Source: Rhabditoides inermis (taxonomy: Eukaryota; Nematoda; Chromadorea; Rhabditida; Rhabditidae). Taken from it: a DNA stretch of 64,000 bases. This document shows, in pieces, positions 23,957-37,107 of the stretch (positions within the stretch are counted from its first letter, which is position 1; each line of letters begins with the position of its first letter). The notes under the pieces were generated by a model. That model was given only the letters and a program-made list of their open reading frames with translations, did not search any database and was not told the DNA's origin. Position numbers and translations under genes: made by a program. The stretch spans positions 1 through 64,000 of the forward strand of contig CAWZYM010000172.1 in assembly GCA_963966185.1 (NCBI GenBank), given 5' to 3'.

Positions 23957-25566
23957 CAGCTGCTACTGAGAGCCCATATGATAGCCGAGTTCCTTCCGAT
24001 TGTGAACCTAGTCGAGTGGCCAGTGATATAGTCCGACTGACCGCTGTAGAACACTTAAAAAGCAATCGATGTATTGATTATCGATCGATTATCGATCGAT
24101 CAGTTCTCACGTGAGTATCCGAGTCCGACGACGGCACAGGAGACGTAGAAGTAGTAGACGTTGAGGTAGAAGAACCCCACTTGGTAGAGAGTGAAGCACA
24201 GGGAACCGAGCACGAGGGAGACTTTTGCACCTAGAAATACTAATAGACTATTGTCTTTTGAGTTCCTGGAAAATGCTGCTGGTTGATTCCACTGTTCACT
24301 AACCGTAAGGTAGTGATTAATTGCATCGTTTTCTTCCTCTCTCACTTCTTGTTGCAGTCACTTTTGCCGAGTTGATCTAGCATCTAGCTTTTCTCTCCAG
24401 CCACAATGAGTGTACAGTCACATCCTATCCGCCCGTATCTCTCCTCTTTTCTCTTTTTCGTGTGTATGGATAGTGCATCGACGACTAGACGAGATTATGT
24501 GTTGCCGGTACACTCTGCACCCAATCATTCCCCAATCACCAGACGCCATCAATCACCGTTTCATCTAACTGTTATCAAATGGTCTAAACAGTGACAATAG
24601 TACACGCATTTTCATTCCATCTCTCACGTTGTCAACTTTTCACGTACCAGTAAACTGGAGTACAATCGGCATGAGAAGATTGGCGAAAGTGTACACAAAG
24701 TAGGCAGTCGCTTGCCTGGGAATTGAAAATTAGTACTTTTCAAAAAAACACTTTTCACGTTTGTAAATCTTTGACTCACCCGTAATATCCCGCATTTGAA
24801 TCGATTCTGTGCGGGTCTCTCGTATGCACTGAGTGAAGCACGGATTCCACTATGAAACCCTGCGTGTCGTACCTCAAATAGATCGATCGATCAATACATT
24901 CCGTCCATTCTTTTCCCAATCAGGAAGTCTCTGCTTCTGTATTTCTAGTCGTCTGATCTCGGTCTGCACATTGTCTCGAATCGTTCTTATTTATTGACGA
25001 ATGCAACGTGCGAATCTCAAAGTGGTGGTAACAGATACGGTTTTCGTTCGAGAATCTGCTGGATCCAAACTTTTTTCAGGCATGATACTGATACAGTTAA
25101 ACTAAACATACTATGATTATTGGTAGCAATAATAAGAATTGTTGTGCGACCGCGTAGTGCAGTGGTTAGCGATGTTCGCTACATTCAGTGGGTCGAGGGT
25201 TCGTTCCCCCTCCCGTGCGCTTGACCGAATCGAAGTGATAAATCGGTAGCAGTCTGCTGCGATGATAACCCGCAGGGTTCGCCACCCACGGGCATATAAT
25301 TGCAAAAATAGGCGTGAGCTGTCGTTGGAATATCGTTGGGATTTGGTGTCGTGAGTCTTTCTTTGACCACCGCAATGTATTCATAAGTATCTTGAATCGG
25401 GGACTACCTCTACCTTTACCTTTTACTAGAAAGTAAAAGTCACTCAAAAAGGATATTGAAGAAATGAAATAGACAAAAAAACTCACCCAGTGAACATGAA
25501 CATCTGCGCAGCTCCAATCATCAGGGTGCAGCATAATTCAAAGATGCCATCCTTGGATTTAGGCAT
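21524..25566 (-). CDS. UNC-93-like 12-TM transporter A
   Basis: Major-facilitator-type membrane protein of the UNC-93/UNC93A group. In C. elegans UNC-93 itself regulates a two-pore potassium channel; the substrates of its relatives are unknown. Exons on minus, in order: MPKSKDGIFELCCTLMIGAA (start ATG 25566), a GYYG exon, FVYTFANLLMPIVLQF, the exon near 24240-24110 with [34 protein letters not shown] (near 24050), LIGGAVLMVIYSMKAV, EYRDYSDSEIRTMFG, NILANIIYALLPAREV, a FWG-type exon, [57 protein letters not shown], and [17 protein letters not shown]. The last exon encodes a cytosolic tail ending at TAG 21524. It has the same exon plan as the plus-strand relatives, facing away from them. Introns hold a SINE and (GA)n tracts. 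It looks intact. Confidence 0.88.
25141..25440 (+). mobile_element. tRNA-derived SINE in intron of transporter A
   Basis: The first 80 bases are tRNA-like, with an A box (TAGTGCAGTGG) and a B box (GGTTCGTTCCC) at Pol III spacing, followed by an unrelated body ending in a short CTACCTTTACC repeat. The cloverleaf is imperfect, so this is a SINE head and not a working tRNA. It lies on the strand opposite to the host gene. End coordinates are approximate. Confidence 0.65.
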
Positions 25567-26506
25567 ATTGCAACCTGAATGAACGAGGAAGTCACAAACA
25601 AAACAATCGAATCGGTCAAGTGCTAGGACAATACACTAAACACTATCGACTACCAAAGGTGGGCGAATGAATGAATCTGGCAAAGTTCTCTCTCTCTCTC
25701 TCTCTCTCACACTCTCCCGCTCTCCCACTTCCCTATCCCGCCTCTCTTCATGGTGCTAACACTAAGCGGATTTGAATGGACGAGAAGATATATGTGATTC
25801 TCAGATCTCTCCTTTTTTTCTCGACAGTCTATATTTGATCGGACAAAGGATGTTGATTCGCCACAGGTCACAGCTTTATCCTTTATCAGATATCGTTATG
25901 ATCATGTAGGCGAATTTTTGATCATTTCCGCATAATGATACGCGGAAGAGCGTAGTTTTTGAATACAATTTAGTCGTGGTCGTTACATGGTTTTGCTCTC
26001 AATGTTTGTTATTGTTTTTCTGCACTGTAGTATATCAGCCTGTACTAGAAGTTTAAATGTGCAAAAAGTCATAAAACAGAAAATATTCAGTCATAAAACA
26101 GAAAATATCAAAGTACTCTGCTCGAAACCCAAACTACGATGTACTCACAATGTGGCATTGTTACACAGGCCTGCAGAAAACTTGCGAAAAGACGGAACAC
26201 CGATCACTGTAAAAGGACGTCACTGAAAAAATGTTGATAGTAATGTACACGAGCAAATGCAAGTTTCCAGTTTTGTTCAATATTTATTGTTAACTTACGT
26301 ACATAAGCAATATTGCGACGAATCGCGTGACGAAAGGCAGAGTAGGGAAGCAAAAGTAATGTAATAGATAAGGCTTATCATCTTGTTCGTGTTTACTGAT
26401 TTTGAAATAGATACTGATTGATGATAATTGTAAGTTATTCTCCCCTACTCTCTATCTCTCTCTCCTCTCTCTCCCCTCTCTTTCTTTCTCTCTGTCTCTC
26501 TCCTCT

Positions 26507-26556
<50 letters not shown>

Positions 26557-26888
26557 TTCATCTCAAATGCTCTTTCATCCCGCAATCTCACGTCATCCAG
26601 AAGACAAGTGGCATTTTGCTTGTTATGACAGTGGGGGCATAGCAACGTGGGGGCGAATGGGGCAGGTGCGATTATCCTCAGGGCACCAATGGAGGAACAG
26701 GGAAGGAGAGTGATGGACGCGACCTTTCCGCTCAACGCGAAAATCTACTGGATATCCTCAGATCTATAGCATTACATATTCATTGTCATCTAGTTTTGAA
26801 ATGTACATAAGTCGTTAAGATATCTGTCTGTCTGTCCAGGTGAGGAGAAGAGGGAAGAGGGAGGATGGAGGGATGCCAGCCGTCTGCC
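25567..26888. other. Intergenic region with CT microsatellite
   Basis: Separates divergent transporter A and the coiled-coil gene. Holds small CT tracts at 25687-25708 and 26450-26553. A repeated stretch TCATAAAACAGAAAATAT occurs twice near 26069-26110. A protein-like stretch (MEEQGRRVMDATFPLN) near 26690-26740 could be an unassigned exon. Nothing else is supported. Confidence 0.5.
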
Positions 26889-26902
26889 GTCTCCATAGCA
26901 AC
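26889..26902 (+). promoter_or_regulatory. X-box (RFX/DAF-19 site)
   Basis: GTCTCCATAGCAAC matches every position of the nematode X-box consensus RYYNYYATRRNRAC. It lies 258 bases before the ATG chosen for the coiled-coil gene and on the same strand. In nematodes, X-boxes near start codons drive ciliated-neuron expression through the RFX factor DAF-19. Confidence 0.7.
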
Positions 26903-27160
26903 CTCGCGCACTCAGGCGCGCGGTCTCTCACCCCACGCGCACCTAGCTCATTAATTCGTTCTCCCATTAGCTCGCTTTCTTTTTACGGCGTCTTCACGTT
27001 TACTGCTTGTTTATTAACAGCCATCTTTATAATGATGCGCACACCCTCACCCGACTCGTATCCTTTACTTTTTACTACCCTGCTTTCGGTCTTTCTGCTT
27101 CTCTCGCGTTTACTGCTCAAACAGCCACTATGGACATTTTTAACACAGATTTTCATAAGT

Positions 27161-27892
27161 ATGCGATCGTCGTCCGTGCCGCGACGACCGTCGAAATGCG
27201 GCAGTGCGGGAGGAGGAGGAGGAGGAGGGCTGGTGGTCAAGGGTGGGTAGTATGTCTAAATTCCTTTAATGAACACTGTATACTAGATGGCTGTATTCGG
27301 AAGAATACTGGCCGCACCTTTTCTCTCTAGTATCCTAGTATCATGTTGATTCATCAGTGTGTTTGTCTTGTGTGTGTGACATTCTCCTTCCAGGCAGTGC
27401 CTTCTCCACCACCGAACCCGACCGGCCCGCGCCCGCCTCACCCAAGAAGGTCCACGTAGCGCAAAACGCCAGGTAAGCGTATGTAGCGCATGTACCTACA
27501 ACGCTAAAGGTGTGGTCAGTCTCTTCAAAACAATCTCTTCGAAACGCCTTTGAAACACGCTGTTTGGTCGTGTTTCGAAGGCGTTTCGAAGTCAGTATCG
27601 AAGAGTGTTTCGAAGTGACTGACCACTACTTAACGCGTCCCTTCGTACCTACAAGGTGAGCGTGCAAGATTCCTACAAGACAAGCGTACCTACAAATCAC
27701 ATATTTGTTTCACAACGCTTGATGTTTTAAAAATTATGTAGTTTGTGTTGTGTTGCCATCACCTGAAAACATGAACATGATTGCAGCCATCCTCGGCGGG
27801 TCTCCTCTGTGCCGAAGCAGTCGAGCAGCCGCGGACACCACGCAGGGTGTCACGGGAAGATGCCGCCGGCAAAGTGAGCGGATTTGAGTCGT

Positions 27893-27941
<49 letters not shown>

Positions 27942-30900
27942 CTCTCTCTCCCCCTTCTCTAATGAAACTTCCATAGACTTATCTACTAGGTACGTTTCAC
28001 CGCTTTTGTAAGTAACCGATCGAAAAGGAGTACTCTAATAATTGCTTCATAAAGAAATCTATGGAATAAGTATATTTGAGTGCGAAACTGTTGGATAAGC
28101 ACTACGCGGAGAGTTTGGAGCAGCAGGTTCGACTGCTGGAATTGGAGAACCACTTCTTGAAGCAGCAACCGATTATCAAAGACACTGGCAGGACGGAGGA
28201 GGTTTGTGTTTTTGGTCCTTTCACTCTTTCTTGCAAACTCTCGATTCTTCCAGAGTTATTTCTCGCCGTGTGCACAGTCGCGGTCGCTTCAACGAAGGTT
28301 GGAGCGACAAAGCTCAGCTGATCGCGATCATCGATCAGCTGATCATATAGACCGATCAGCTGATCACTTTCTGCGTCTTTCGTCAGCAGATAGGGATAGG
28401 TCGCGATCCAGCGAGTCGCGATTGCACTCTGATCTGGTAAGATGTTTTCGTTATATATTATCAAACTAGTCACTATAAAAATACTTTTACACATATCCAT
28501 TACACAATCGTTGCTTATCATTGTTACATTTCGCTATCGAAACGTATTTCAGGACACTGTTCGGGACCAATTCGCTGTTCCATCCAGCCAACGACAACAA
28601 AACATGTGAGTCGGAGAAGATTTCACATTTTCAATACGTTTCACTCACACAACATTGTTGATAGATCTTGTGTTCTGTCAATTTCTTTGACTTGACGTTA
28701 TCAACAAAATATATTTGCAGAAGTGACCGTCGCTCTTCCGTGAAAGTGCCTCCTTCCTCTGCTGGAGCTCGGCCTTCCCTCACTCGAGAAGGGTCGACAA
28801 GTATGAGTGGAGGAGGAGGAGGAGGAGGAGGAGGAGGAGGAGCAGAGAGGAGGAGGAGCAGTGCGGCTGGTACGAACACGAGGTACGAGATTAATTGTAC
28901 GGTTGTCTATAATTGTATGGTGGAGAGAGAGAGAGAGCGCGAGAGAGAGCGAGAGAGAGAGAGAGAATTGTAGGCGCGACTCTCGTTTTGCACGAGAGGA
29001 CTCGAGGCGGAGGGACGACAGGGAAGATGAATTGATGGAGGAGTTGGCTGCGGCAAAAGAGGTAATTGATTGCATACGTTTCACCGGCAACATAAAATTC
29101 GATTTGCTCTATGAGTATAATTTCGCGAGACCTCCTATAATAACAAAATCAGTACAATGTTGTGATGTGGCGTTGATTAACGCTTACTAATGTACTACTT
29201 AGTGAATGTCTCACAAAAACTACTTTTCATTCTGTTAGGCGGCAGACAACACACTATTGCGCATCGAGTGAGCGATGCATATATGTATTCTAATATTGCA
29301 GGAAATCCTCTCTCTGTCCCGCTCCCTATCACAGGAGCAACGCGCGCTCTCACAGTGTCGGGACAAGTGCGCAGAGAGTGAGAGGAGAGCGGAGAGGGCA
29401 GAGAAGGAGGCGAACGAGAGGGGAGGTACGTGAGAGAGAGAGAGAGACAGAGGGGGGAGGTGATCTCACACTACTGCTCCAGAATCGGACGGTCGTGACA
29501 AGCGTGCATTGATGGAGGAGATCCTGGAGCTGCAACGGAGACTCGATGATCTCACGCCCACACTCGCAGAGAAGGTTGGTAATCATTATTTTATTACTTG
29601 TTCGTTGCTCAAAGATTCCCGCAGTGTAATCCACAACACAACACTTTACTTTCCGTCAGTTTTACAATGGAAAAAAGTTAGGAGAAAACCAAACTGATAA
29701 CTGAACGTCTATTGTAATTCAAATGAAAACACAATCTTTACGTGTCAACTGAAACGTATGCGTGTTTGAGGAGGCTCTGGTGTCTCGACTGGAGAACGAT
29801 AGGGACGTAGTGATCGCCAAACTACGCACGTGCACACACAAACACAACGAACTCGAGGTGAGAACTACTCTGAAACTTTTTGACGCAGTGTTAACGCAAT
29901 CAACGCACTGATTGTGCGTATATAGTGATGATTGTGAGACAAATCGAAAGTACGAAGTGAAAGGCACGTGTATAACATCACTATATGACGATATGATAAG
30001 GACTGCGTGTAGTCGACTGTAATGTACACAGAATCAAAATGGAAATACTAACTTGTAAAAAAAGGATGTGTATTTGTAAGATGTATTCCAGTTGAGACTG
30101 GAGCAGTATCGCCTTGGAGAAGAGGCTCTGTCGGAACGGGCCAGTGAGACGAGGTAGAAACTTCTCTTTCTCTCTCTCTCTCATTCTCTCTCTCTCTCAT
30201 TCTCTCTCTCTCTTTCTTTCTTTCTCTATCTTTCTCTCTCTTCTCTCTCTCCCCCTCCCCCCTCTCTCTCTCTCCTCTCTCCCTCTCTCTCACCCCCCCC
30301 CTCTCTCTCTTTCTTTCTTTATCTCTCTCTCTCTCTTTCTCTCTTTATCTCTCTCTCTCTATCTCATTCTCTCTCCTCTCTCTCTCCCCCCCTCTTTCTC
30401 TCTCTTTCTCTCCCTCTCTGTCTCCCCCCCTCTCTCTCCTCTCTCTCCCTCTCTCAACCTCATTCTCTATCTCTCTATCCCCACTTCAGAAGTGAAATCG
30501 CCGAGCTCGCTTCTACCATCAATGACATGGAGCAGCACCGAGAAGAGTGTCGGAAAAGGGAGACCGCTCTACAGGTATATACTCAAATCATAACTACCGT
30601 ACCTCTACCGTACCCCTACCGTACCCCTACCGTACCCCTACCGTATTCCAGGAGGATCTCGCCGCGCACAAGCGTTTGCTACGCGAGGAGGAACTGCGAG
30701 CGAAGAAAGAGGAGGCGAGGGCGGATAAGGTAGGGTGTGACGTCGTCGGTGTGATTGATGACGTCATTTGTAGCTATCGGACGAGAATAATCTACTGTCG
30801 AAGGAGAACTCTCAACTGACAGCGGATGTGGCTCGGTGGGAGATGAAGTATCAACAGTTGGAAGGTGGGAAAGTTCAGATGTTCAGATATGTTTCACCAG

Positions 30901-31328
30901 TATTATAACTTACGCGCACATTTGTGAATGTAATCTTCTCGGTGTGCCATGAACTTTAGTCGCCTTAATTATATAATAACTCATATTCCATGTTTCTTTT
31001 CAGGCGAATTGGAGGCGCGAAGGCACGACGCCGTCAGCAAGATACAACTCATTGAGGTGGGTGGACTGATGAACTATTCAGTTAGTATTCGAAATATTGC
31101 ACTCAAAGCTCTATTCACGTATAAACCAATTCACGTTTTTACAATTTTTCTGGAACATACCAGAAGGAATCATCACGTACCATCAGGTTTTATATTGAAA
31201 CAAAAATCGAAGAAATAACGTTTAGCTTCGCGAATCGGAAAAGAAACTGCGACTGGACATGTCACTGATGGAAGAGAGGCTGCGGGGGAAGGAGGAGCAG
31301 TACAGAATGGCCAAGGATGAGGTGCGAG

Positions 31329-31380
<52 letters not shown>

Positions 31381-31389
31381 CTCGCTCTC

Positions 31390-31443
<54 letters not shown>

Positions 31444-31663
31444 TCTCTCCCTCTCTCCCCCCTCTCTCTCTCTCTCTCTCTCTCCCTCTCTCTCCCTCTC
31501 TCCCCCCCCCTCTCTCTCTCTCTCTCTCTCTATACCACTCTCTCTTTTAGCTGATCGATCGTGACCGTCAGGAGGAGGATAACCGGGCGGCGAGGGAGCG
31601 GGTGCAGAAGGAACTGGAGGCACTGCAGGTAGAGAGAGAGAGGGGGGAGAGACAGAGAGAGGA

Positions 31664-31700
<37 letters not shown>

Positions 31701-31707
31701 GGAGAGA

Positions 31708-31747
<40 letters not shown>

Positions 31748-32293
31748 GGAGGGAGGGAGGGAGAGAGAGAGAGGGAGGGAGGGAGACAGAGAAAGAAGAG
31801 AGGAGAGAGAGAGAGAGAGAGATTCTCTTTGCAGGCCCTGTCTCGTTCCCTGTCCACCGAGAACAAGTCCCTTCGTGAGGAGAAGCTCTCCCTGCAGGAG
31901 AGACTCGACAGAGCGAAGACAGCCGTGAGTTTCGAGTTGTGATTTTTCATTGATGAATGTTGACATACGTTTCCCTACCATCTCATATTGGTTAAGAAAA
32001 TTAGATGTCAATGTATGCTGTCACGAACTTTTGACCAAGATGAACAATTTTGACTGCTGACTCACTCAAATATTTTTTTAACAGTTACTTAAAGAGAGAG
32101 CTGTTTCATTTATCGACTATGTGTATGATACGTTGCCCAACTTGTATAACATGTGTCTGCAGCTGGCTTCTTCCGAGTCTCTCGCCTCGTCTTCCTCCAT
32201 TCGAGTGACTGTATTGGAGAGAGAATGCGAGGAACTACAGAGGAGACTGGACGAGAGGACAAGGGGACAGATGCAGAAGTGGGAATTCTCATT

Positions 32294-32324
<31 letters not shown>

Positions 32325-32778
32325 CCTCTCTCATGTGTTTCTTTCAGGAGTCAGGAACTGGATGACCTGTCCTCTCGTCTTCGCCAGCTCACAGAGAGTC
32401 TTCCGGGCGATTCCGCCACTCACTCACAAAGTAGTCAGGTACCTTGATTGATTGAATTTGCTGTATGTTGTTGCACGCATCTCCTTGGCTTTCGATTACT
32501 GCACCGCGTTTGAGTATATCATCTCTGTGTGATGTAAAACATTGGTTCAGGCTTCCCACGACATTGTGATAACGTCTACTCGCCCTTCGCCCGCGATTCG
32601 AACTTCCATCGTGCGAACGTCGTCGCAGGACGCGGCGACACGCGATTCGCGATCCCGCAGCGATTCGCGCTCGCGGATCCCAGTGATCGCGGAAGAGCAT
32701 AGCGACATTGAGAGAGTGATCGAGATGACTCGATCCACACTACAGACACTGCACACGGCTAAAATGAGCCAGCACTAG
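27161..32778 (+). CDS. Long coiled-coil protein, probable ciliary/centriolar component
   Basis: Multi-exon gene of more than 20 exons. The start exon encodes MRSSSVPRRPSKCGSAGGGG; the first two introns join in phase (then GSAFSTTEPDRPAPASPKK and SHPRRVSSVPKQSSSR), giving a Ser/Arg/Gly/Pro-rich head. Next come NAKLLDKHYAESLEQQVRLL, a Ser/Arg/Asp-rich exon with repeated RSAD units (28249-28438), a poly-Gly stretch (28800s), then a long heptad-repeat rod: LMEELAAAKE, EEILELQRRLDDLTPTLAEK, EDLAAHKRLLREEELRAKKE, SLMEERLRGKEEQYRMAKDE, ENKSLREEKLSLQERLDRAK, VLERECEELQRRLDERTRGQ. The tail is Ser/Arg-rich and ends MSQH at 32778. Introns contain large (CT)n or (GA)n tracts. Head, rod and tail suggest a cytoskeletal scaffold. 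The upstream X-box suggests a cilium role; no orthologue is recognised. Confidence 0.75.
30166..30481 (+). repeat. CT-rich low-complexity intron
   Basis: Mixed (CT)n, CCTCTC and TTTCTT tract fills an intron of the coiled-coil gene up to the acceptor CTTCAG near 30490. Similar introns lie at 31329-31531 (CT) and, as GA, at 31630-31822. Confidence 0.95.
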
Positions 32779-33424
32779 ATTTTTTTGTATGTTGTTTTAT
32801 GCAATATTTCACATTTCTCCTCAGATCACTGCATTTTCACTGCCGTTTCATTTTGTTGTTCATAAATTCCTTCACTTTGGTGTGATCTTCTAGTATTGTA
32901 TAAGCAAACTAAACTTGAAACAGTGCATTTGTTTTGAATTTTTAAGTTCGGATTTTATCGTTATCAATCACGCAGTTCAAAGTTCGATTGGGAATAGGGC
33001 CGAGTCTTTCGTTAGATTTCAAGTTTTCCTTTCAACACTGGCGTTCACAATGTTATCATGTTCAAATTAGCTCACTGTTCTTTGAAGTCCTAATTGATTC
33101 ATCATGAAATCAATTTGTACACTGTTAGGTGACATCAGTCCATGACAAGAAAGATTCGACATTCTGTATTTCACCGTTATCCAATTCGCGTTTGTTCTTT
33201 GGACCTGCCGACGTGACTCCGATCCATCCCATGGATCATCCAGGGTCCGTTCTGATCTCTCTTGAAAGTTTGCAGACGGATATCACTTAATCACTGACCA
33301 ATCAGTCCGCCAGTATCGATCGCTTCCTTGTGTGTCTGTCTGTTAATGCAATTCCTGTTCCTGTCTTGAGATAGACCTCACGCCTATAGTGTTCGCTGTA
33401 TTGTTTCCATATTCACGATCTAGG
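32779..33424. other. Intergenic, no gene seen
   Basis: AT-rich spacer between the coiled-coil gene and transporter C, which are transcribed in the same direction. No coding frame, RNA gene or repeat is evident. Confidence 0.5.
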
Positions 33425-34340
33425 ATGACGATTGACAAACGGCCGAGTGGAATCTTCGAGCTATGCTGCATTCTCATGATCGGAACGGGTCAGATGCTCA
33501 TTATGACTGGGTCAGTTAGAATCTATGGTTGTAGAATATTCAGAATCTTTCCAGAGATGACACCTTGTCATTCATCGTGGAGTCTGTGTTGCATTCGGTC
33601 AACTCTCGTGAACCAGAAAGGATTGATGCGTTCGCGGGATACTATGGGTTGGTTTTGTTTTTGATTGTTGCCATTATGCAAATTCAATGAACTTCGTTTC
33701 AGACAGGCCACTCTCTACCTCTCCTACACGTTTTCGAACCTCATGGCTCCTTCTATCTGCCACTATTTCGGTGAGAAACAATGTTCTTCGTAGAGAAAAA
33801 AAGAGACAAATTACCTGCAAGTGGCTCTTGCAAAGTGGAAGGTGCGTGTATAGCACATGTCACTGTACCGATGTAATAAGAAAATGGAAGTGTTCTCTTC
33901 ACAGTCGCACGTAATCGACTGTAATCTGTAATCTAGACTGCGTGGGAATCTAGCATAAACTTATGTATCTCACTGACACCAAAATACAATAGGTGACAAA
34001 ACAAAACAACTCGATCTGATTGCAGTTAAATTAGAGATTGTTTATATTTTTCTGAAGACAACATAACTACATAACGTTTACGTTTCTAGGTAAACACAAA
34101 TTTCGCGGAACAATATATATTTTAACCATCGAATACATGCGAAACAGCTGTTTGATCATCAAATCACTAAATATCATTAGGAGCGAAGATGACCCTGTTC
34201 CTGGGTTCGCTGGCGTTCACAATCAACCAGGCGGGGTTCCTCCATCTCAACAAGTACTACTTCTACGCGGCAAATGTACTCATCGGAGTCGGATTCTCCA
34301 GTGAGTCACATGAACATTTTCTTTTCCACCTTCCTTCTCT

Positions 34341-34387
<47 letters not shown>

Positions 34388-36793
34388 TCCCTCCTAGTGT
34401 ACTACTCTGGGCAGGCCGAGTATGTGACTGGCCACTCCACCCGACAGACCATCTCTCGGAATAGCGCCCTCGCATGGGCACTCAACAGTTGCTGGTACGT
34501 CGTAAACAATCTTCAGTTGTTTATATATTTCGTCCACGTCGAGAGGAAAAAATAAAACGTACCACGGTTACTTTGCTTTGTGCCGATCTTTGTGGTAGTG
34601 AAGATGTGACGGAATCTATTCAGTATGATGTTGGGTGCGTGTGTGCTGATTGTCATCTACTCCATGAAGGCAGTCCCTGTACCCGTCTCCAATGTGGGAG
34701 AGAATGTCACACAGGTTCGACTTCCTCTCTAAAATGTTGTGTCGCACTTCTGTTGTGTCGTTTTCTTTGAATAGCAATGGTATTGAAAAAATATCGATTT
34801 CAGATCCTCAACGACACTCTGTCTTCGCTTGATGTGGATAACACATACCGAGACTACAGCGACAGCGAAATCAGGACTATATTCGGGTACGTTTCAATCT
34901 CCCAATAAAGAACTGAAACGCTTTTTCGAGATAATGCATACTTCGTTAACATTGAAAAAGATTACGTATTTGTTCGTTGCAGTGTTTTCTTGATAATCAC
35001 AATCTGTGCGAACCTCGTGTTCGGTCTTCTTCCGTCGAGGGAAGTGGAAAACAGTCTAAACTCGGAGGAACGACACAGCAACGAGAACACATTCAGACAG
35101 CAGATGGGTGGGTGGAGAGGGAAGGATGGGTGAAAGGAAAGGCTGTTTCCAAATAAATACTCACTGAGATGACGATAATATTATATATTATATGTTTGTA
35201 TGATAGATATCCCGAAAGCGGTATTGTGCTATTGAACATCAACATTTCAAGTTGTCTATACGGATGCCGTGAAACGTATGTACCGCGACAAAAAAGTTCC
35301 GTGCGTCATCAAGTCTGAAAATTACATGGAATATGTTTCATGTCGTGAACAAAAGGAAAACCACCGTTCGTTGCGCAATACCTCTGATTTTATCATTTTA
35401 AAGTCTCAACTCAAAAAGCGACTACACTTGAAAGTGATCTTCCCAGTTTCTCCCATTCCAGCCGACCTTTCCTCCGCTCTCACTGACCCTTCCCTCCTCC
35501 TACTCGCTCCACTATACATGTTCTGGGGTGAGTTCAAGTATACGGTATGACTAGGACTAGCGAACTGTAGCAACCACGAGAACTCTGTATTATGGTACTA
35601 CGTCGGATGTTCCGTGCCAATCTACCTATTCTAAATATCGTATATCGTATTCCAGGCACGTTCTCGTCCTATTGGACTGGGGCGTTTCCCACGACCCTGG
35701 TATTCACGAAGGCACTCAGTGGACACATATACATGGTGCCATACTACGCTATCGCATTCACCATCGGAGAGCTCATCAGTGGGTGGAGACGGATTATTGA
35801 TTGCCTAAATAACGTTTGTTTGTTAGCAGAACCAAGTTATATAACCAATGTAGCCCATAATTCTACTGTCTGAACAGTCTGACGTCGCAGACTTCTTTTT
35901 ACAAGACGTGATTTATTGATTAATCGATTGATTATTCAGTTGGCGGGGTGGTGGCTGCTTGCTCGAAGCACCGCGAGGACTTTGGCATGCGCCCCACGAT
36001 GGCGATCGGAGCTGTGATGGTGGCGGGAGTACTTGCATTGGTGAGAATCGTTTTTTTCCTACTCGGAAACCATGAATGACTTTAAACCCGTTTTGATAAT
36101 ACCATCATGTTTCCTTGCAGTCGCTCGCTGCTATTCCCAACCGCTCCACAATCGCCCCCAATGACGAACCAGCACTGTGGCTGGAGCCGAGGTGAATTTT
36201 TACTCTTTCAATGCAATTTTTCACATTTTTAATGATTTTTCTATTGAAATGGTCAATGAAAGTCGACATTGATAGAACAGAGCCACTATCCACGGCTCTT
36301 GGTTTGAGGTTTGAGAGTTGCATCAATCCTCTCTTTCAGCGTGTCGCTGGCCTGTGTCCTGGGTGTGCTTATGGGATGTGCAGATGGCTGTCTGGCGACC
36401 GCCCGCACTGTCATCACAGCCCTCGTCATTCCCGAGAGGAGGACGCAGTGCTTCTCCATATCCAAGTTCTACCAGGTGCGCTCATCCTGACTAGTACTGT
36501 TTCTTGTAATCTACTTATGGTCTGACGATTCAATATCACGAGTTCACTTTTGATAAGGTTGGCAACTTCTAAACAGAATGTGTCTATTATGGCAACATTG
36601 CGTAGAAACGATTTACAACCCCGCTGAAACGTATCCACCCATTCTTTTCCAGTCGATGGCGTCTTCTGTGACCTTCTTCCTCACTCCCCTCCTGACTCTG
36701 CGTGTCTACCTCGCAGTCATGGCTGTCCAGCTGGTCATAGCATGCGGGTGCTACTGGCTGGTGACTGGCAGGCTGCAGGTATATTTATTATAA
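33425..36793 (+). CDS. UNC-93-like 12-TM transporter C
   Basis: Starts at ATG 33425 (MTIDKRPSGIFELCCILMIG). Following exons: TLSFIVESVLHSVNSREPER ending in [187 protein letters not shown] and [17 protein letters not shown]. The last frame ends GRLQVYLL at 36793; a splice after GRLQ into another exon cannot be excluded. All core transmembrane exons are present and open. Its 3' half, from the FWG exon on, is duplicated at 43654-44997. Confidence 0.85.
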
Positions 36794-36915
36794 ATGACAG
36801 TAAATAAGACAGTAAGATAATATATAAGACAGTATATTATATAAGACAGTTATAAGACATCGTCATTTCGCCATACGTACGTCAAAGGCTAGATCAGTTC
36901 TTGTTCTTAGCCTAA

Positions 36916-37107
36916 CTAGAGCTCCGTGTCACTGTAGAAATCAAGGAGGGCGCGCCACACTCGAACCTTTAGCTCGACTATCCACCCTATGTGTCCGGTG
37001 CGCACCGCATCCTGATTTCCCATTGCTAATTGATGATCATGAAATTTTGACAGCCACTTGGTTTCAGAGAAAATCCCGGATTGCCGACGCTTCTGCCAGC
37101 AGTGCAA
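36916..37107 (-). CDS. Hypothetical short frame, unit 1
   Basis: A 63-codon minus-strand frame (begins MHCWQKRRQSGIF, ends DFYSDTEL) directly after transporter C. The nucleotide sequence is identical in unit 2 (45120-45311), but so are its flanks, so identity is not evidence of coding constraint. No family, signal peptide or splice partner is recognised. It may be the last exon of a minus-strand gene or chance. Confidence 0.25.
   Translation of the reverse strand: MHCWQKRRQSGIFSETKWLSKFHDHQLAMGNQDAVRTGHIGWIVELKVRVWRALLDFYSDTEL

Noticed and set aside
25141..25215. Functional tRNA gene
   Set aside because: A and B boxes are good but acceptor and anticodon stems do not pair properly, and the sequence continues into a repeat body, so it was called a SINE.
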